From CAVWSM01 sp963799425 (GTDB lineage Bacteria > Actinomycetota > Actinomycetes > Jiangellales > Jiangellaceae): a stretch of DNA of 64,000 nucleotides. The notes below the pieces were generated by a model. It did not search any database, was not told where the DNA came from, and saw only the letters and a program-made list of their open reading frames with translations. The DNA lies in NCBI GenBank assembly GCA_963799425.1, contig CAWCXA010000016.1:1-64000 (forward strand), read 5' to 3'. Of the stretch, positions 61,556 to 64,000 are shown in pieces. Position 1 is the stretch's first letter, and every line of letters begins with the position of its first letter. Made by a program: the position numbers and the translations under genes.

Positions 61556-62748
61556 CGGTGGTCGGAGGTGGCATCCTCGGCGTCGCCGTGGCCAACAGGC
61601 TCACCATGGTCCGCCCGGACGCCCAGGTCACCCTGCTCGAGAAGGAGCACAAGCTCGCCGCGCATCAGACGGGGCACAACAGCGGGGTGGTGCATGCGGG
61701 CATCTACTACGCGCCAGGGTCGCTCAAGGCGCAGCTGTGCCGGCGCGGCGTCGGGCTGCTGCGCGCGCTGTGCGTCGAAGAGGGGATCGCGTACGACGAG
61801 TGCGGCAAGCTCGTCATCGCTTTGACTGAGGACGAGTTGCCCCGGCTCGACGAGCTCGAACGCCGGGCGACTGCCAACGGCGTCCCCGGCCTGCGGCGCG
61901 TCAGCGCTACCGAGATCCGCGAGATCGAGCCGCATGCGGTCGGCGTCGCGGGGCTGCACTCGCCGGAGACCGCGATCGTCGACTTCGTCGCGGTGACGCA
62001 CGCAATCGCGGACCGGGCGCGGCAGGCCGGCGCGGAGGTCCTCACGGGCCGCGAGGTCACCGGCATCAGCCGCGTACCAGATGGCGTGGTGCTGCGAACG
62101 GCCGACGGCGACGAGTGGCCCGCGGACCTGGCCGTGGTGTGCGGGGGCTTGCAGTCCGATCGGCTGGCGGTCCTCGCCGGCGACAGCCGGGAGCCGCAGA
62201 TCGTGCCGTTCCGCGGCGAGTACTACCAACTGCGACCCGACCGGCGGCACCTCGTACGCGGGCTGATCTACCCCGTCCCCGATCCGCGGTTCCCGTTCCT
62301 CGGCATCCACCTGACGAAGCGGCACGACGGCGAGGTGCTGGTCGGCCCCAACGCCGTGCTCGCGCTCGCCCGGGAGGGCTACCGCTGGCGGCAAGTGAAA
62401 TCGCGCGACCTGGCTGGGACGCTCGGCTACAAGGGCTTCCGCAAGCTGGCCCGCCGCTATTGGCGCACCGGTGCGGCCGAGCTGTGGGGCTCGCTGTCCA
62501 AGCGGGCGTTCGTCTCCGCGGCCTCCGAGTACGTCCCGTCGCTGCGGGCCGATGACGTCGTACACGGCCTGTCGGGCGTACGCGCCCAAGCACTCGACCC
62601 CGACGGCTCGCTCGTCGACGACTTCCGGCTGTTCCGGCGCGAGCGCGTGCTCGCCGTGCGCAACGCGCCGTCACCCGGGGCCACCTCGTCGCTGGCCATC
62701 GCGGAGTACGTGGTCGACCAGCTGCTGGAGGCGCCCACCCGGAGTTGA
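61546..62748 (+). CDS. lhgO: L-2-hydroxyglutarate oxidase
   Basis: 400-residue FAD-dependent DAO-family oxidase converting L-2-hydroxyglutarate to 2-oxoglutarate. IAVVGGGILGVAVANRL is the FAD-binding loop, HQTGHNSGVVHAGIYYAPGS the family signature, RVSATEIREIEPHAVGVAGL and PFRGEYYQLRPDRRHLVRGL follow, and VRNAPSPGATSSLAIAEYV closes the flavin site. The ATG gives the family N terminus and lies inside the end of the previous gene. A strong hairpin overlaps the stop codon. Confidence 0.93.
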   Translation: MRIAVVGGGILGVAVANRLTMVRPDAQVTLLEKEHKLAAHQTGHNSGVVHAGIYYAPGSLKAQLCRRGVGLLRALCVEEGIAYDECGKLVIALTEDELPRLDELERRATANGVPGLRRVSATEIREIEPHAVGVAGLHSPETAIVDFVAVTHAIADRARQAGAEVLTGREVTGISRVPDGVVLRTADGDEWPADLAVVCGGLQSDRLAVLAGDSREPQIVPFRGEYYQLRPDRRHLVRGLIYPVPDPRFPFLGIHLTKRHDGEVLVGPNAVLALAREGYRWRQVKSRDLAGTLGYKGFRKLARRYWRTGAAELWGSLSKRAFVSAASEYVPSLRADDVVHGLSGVRAQALDPDGSLVDDFRLFRRERVLAVRNAPSPGATSSLAIAEYVVDQLLEAPTRS

Positions 62749-62806
62749 TCATGGCGAAGGTGTGATCAAACTTCGAAAATGATCACGCCTCCGCCATGAT
62801 CAACTC
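62742..62806 (+). terminator. 27-base inverted repeat overlapping the lhgO stop
   Basis: Arms at 62742-62768 and 62780-62806 are complementary at 25 of 27 positions (two G/T wobbles) around an 11-base loop containing TTCGAA. Each arm contains TGATCA-type steps. There is no T-tract. It likely acts as a terminator or mRNA 3' stabiliser; a dispersed palindromic element is the alternative. Confidence 0.65.
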
Positions 62807-62857
62807 GACTTCGGCGGAATCGCGATAACCCGGTTCCGGTCACGGCGAGTGACTCGC

Positions 62858-62863
62858 TAGGGT
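62858..62863 (+). promoter_or_regulatory. Leaderless-type -10 box for the DUF885 gene
   Basis: TAGGGT, six bases between its end and the GTG start, the same arrangement and hexamer as galE. Confidence 0.5.
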
Positions 62864-62869
62864 CGCCGG

Positions 62870-64000
62870 GTGACTGCATCGCCGCACCGCGCCATTGACG
62901 CGCTTGCCGATTCCTACGTCGACGAGATCGCCGTCCTCGACCCGCTGCTCGCCACGTACGCGGGCATCCCCGGGCACGACCACGAGATGCCCGACCTGTC
63001 GCCCGCCGGCCTCGCCGCGGTCAACGACCTCCACGTCCGTACGCTCGCCGCGCTCCGCGACCTGGAACCCGTCGACGAGCGGGAGCGGGTCGCCAAGGAG
63101 GCTATGCAGGAACGCCTCGGCCTCGAGGTCGAGATGTACGACGCCGGCCTGACCCAGATCCTGCGCGTTCTGGCGAGCCCGATGCAGGGCGTACGCGAGG
63201 TGTTCGACCTGATGCCCACCGAGGGCGCGGAGGCGTGGAGCAACATCGCCATCCGCCTCGCGCTCATCCCCGGTGCACTCGACGGCTACCGCGCGACGCT
63301 GCTGGACGAGGCCGCCCGCGGCCGGGTGCCGGCCAAGCGGCAGGTGCTGTCGTGCGCCGAGCAGTGCCGGCGCTGGACCTCGGGCGACTCACCGTTCTTC
63401 CCGGGCCTGATTGCCGGCGCGGACAAGGACGCCGAGGTCGACGAGTCGCTGCGTGCGCGCCTTGCGGAGTCGAGCGCGGCCGCGGCAGCGGCCTACGAGG
63501 CGTTCGGGAAGTTCCTTACCGAGGAGTTCCTCCCGCTCGCCAGGGACAAGGACGCATTCGGGCGCGACACGTACCAGCTCGCCTCCCGCTACTTCCTCGG
63601 CGCCACGGTCGACCTCGAAGAGACGTATGCCTGGGGTTGGCAGGAGCTGGCCCGCCTCGGCGAGGAGCTGAACAAGGTCGCCGACCAGATCGTGCCGGGC
63701 GGCACCGTGGTCGACGCCAAGGCCGCGCTGGACGCCGACGAGAGCCGCCGCCTGGTCGGCACCGACGCGCTGCAGCGCTGGATGCAGGAGCTGTCCGACC
63801 GCGCGGTCGCGGGGCTCGCCGACACGCACTTCGACATCCCGGAGCCGATCCGACGACTCGACTGCCGGATCGCCCCGACCCACGACGGCGGCATCTACTA
63901 CACCGGCCCGTCCGAGGACCTGAGCCGGCCGGGCAGCATGTGGTGGTCAGTGCCCGAGGGCGTCGAGTCGTTCCAGACGTGGGAGCAGACGACGACGGTC
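62870..64000 (+). CDS. DUF885 domain protein, truncated by the window end
   Basis: The first 377 codons of a DUF885 protein, a family of predicted metal-dependent peptidase-like helical proteins usually of 500-600 residues; the HExxH-like region lies beyond the window. Visible blocks are AIDALADSYVDEIAVLDPL, TQILRVLASPMQGVREVFDL, RLALIPGALDGYRATLLDEA and GRDTYQLASRYFLGATVDLE. The GTG follows a TAGGGT -10 box by six bases and has no ribosome binding site. The frame is uninterrupted to base 64000. Confidence 0.88.
   Translation, partial: MTASPHRAIDALADSYVDEIAVLDPLLATYAGIPGHDHEMPDLSPAGLAAVNDLHVRTLAALRDLEPVDERERVAKEAMQERLGLEVEMYDAGLTQILRVLASPMQGVREVFDLMPTEGAEAWSNIAIRLALIPGALDGYRATLLDEAARGRVPAKRQVLSCAEQCRRWTSGDSPFFPGLIAGADKDAEVDESLRARLAESSAAAAAAYEAFGKFLTEEFLPLARDKDAFGRDTYQLASRYFLGATVDLEETYAWGWQELARLGEELNKVADQIVPGGTVVDAKAALDADESRRLVGTDALQRWMQELSDRAVAGLADTHFDIPEPIRRLDCRIAPTHDGGIYYTGPSEDLSRPGSMWWSVPEGVESFQTWEQTTTV

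Noticed and set aside
1..64000. tRNA genes, rRNA genes, CRISPR arrays and insertion sequences
   Set aside because: Looked for T-loop and anticodon patterns, regular spaced repeats and transposase motifs; none found, though a computed scan would be more sensitive.

Overview
The window is chromosomal DNA of a high-GC actinobacterium. The gene set (AccD5/AccE-type carboxylase, PEP carboxylase, WbbL/RmlABCD linkage-unit genes, LytR-CpsA-Psr proteins, DUF6318 and TIGR03089 families, PurK/PurE next to GtrA) fits Propionibacteriales, probably Nocardioidaceae; that placement is inferred from gene content only. Genes are tightly packed, with many 1-4 base ATGA/GTGA/TGATG overlaps, frequent GTG starts, and several TANNNT -10 boxes only 6-9 bases before the start codon, which suggests leaderless transcripts.

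Layout. 0-1.2 kb: phage-type endolysin coupled to a nucleotidyltransferase fragment (possible prophage edge). 1.2-3.7 kb: AlkA-like glycosylase, DUF3105 and TIGR03089 genes, all frameshifted. 3.7-17 kb: cell-envelope precursor block (SGNH acyltransferase, galE, manB-wbbL-GT4-rmlA operon, rmlD, rmlC, two LCP ligases, SpoIID/LytB protein with C-terminal repeats). 17-28.4 kb: polysaccharide export locus, with a Wzm/Wzt ABC transporter (Wzt carries a C-terminal glycan-recognition region), methyltransferases with coiled-coil/SWR tails, RgpF-like and WbsX proteins and a GT2; a duplicated junction and a partial GT copy lie at its left end. 28.7-37.2 kb: a secreted PGRP amidase with the same C-terminal repeat as the SpoIID protein, purK-YfhO-purE, GtrA and UDP-glucose dehydrogenase. 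37.2-46.7 kb: a second glycan cluster (remnants of asparagine synthase and GMD, FkbM and C-methyltransferase genes, two GMD paralogues, GT4, methyltransferase, flippase-like protein, GT2). 46.9-52.2 kb: mixed genes (CoA-binding protein, lone winged helix, POT transporter, orphan RHH protein, PKD and DUF6318 secreted proteins). 52.3-64 kb: metabolic block, with ppc-birA-PH-cyclase-ECH-HMG-CoA lyase on the minus strand, diverging from accD5-accE-unknown-lhgO, then a DUF885 protein cut by the window end.

Together the envelope genes could make NDP-sugars (UDP-glucuronate, dTDP-rhamnose, GDP-mannose and GDP-6-deoxyhexoses), assemble and methylate glycans on a lipid carrier, export them by Wzm/Wzt, attach them through LCP ligases, and remodel murein with the repeat-bearing SpoIID and amidase proteins. 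No tRNA, rRNA, CRISPR array or insertion sequence was recognised.

An important caveat: about 23 one-base frameshifts were found in otherwise well-conserved genes, several in homopolymers. Most are probably sequencing or assembly errors. They cluster in 1-20 kb, 37-41 kb and 46-52 kb and are nearly absent from 20-35 kb and 52-64 kb. Genes affected are given with their reconstructed extents.
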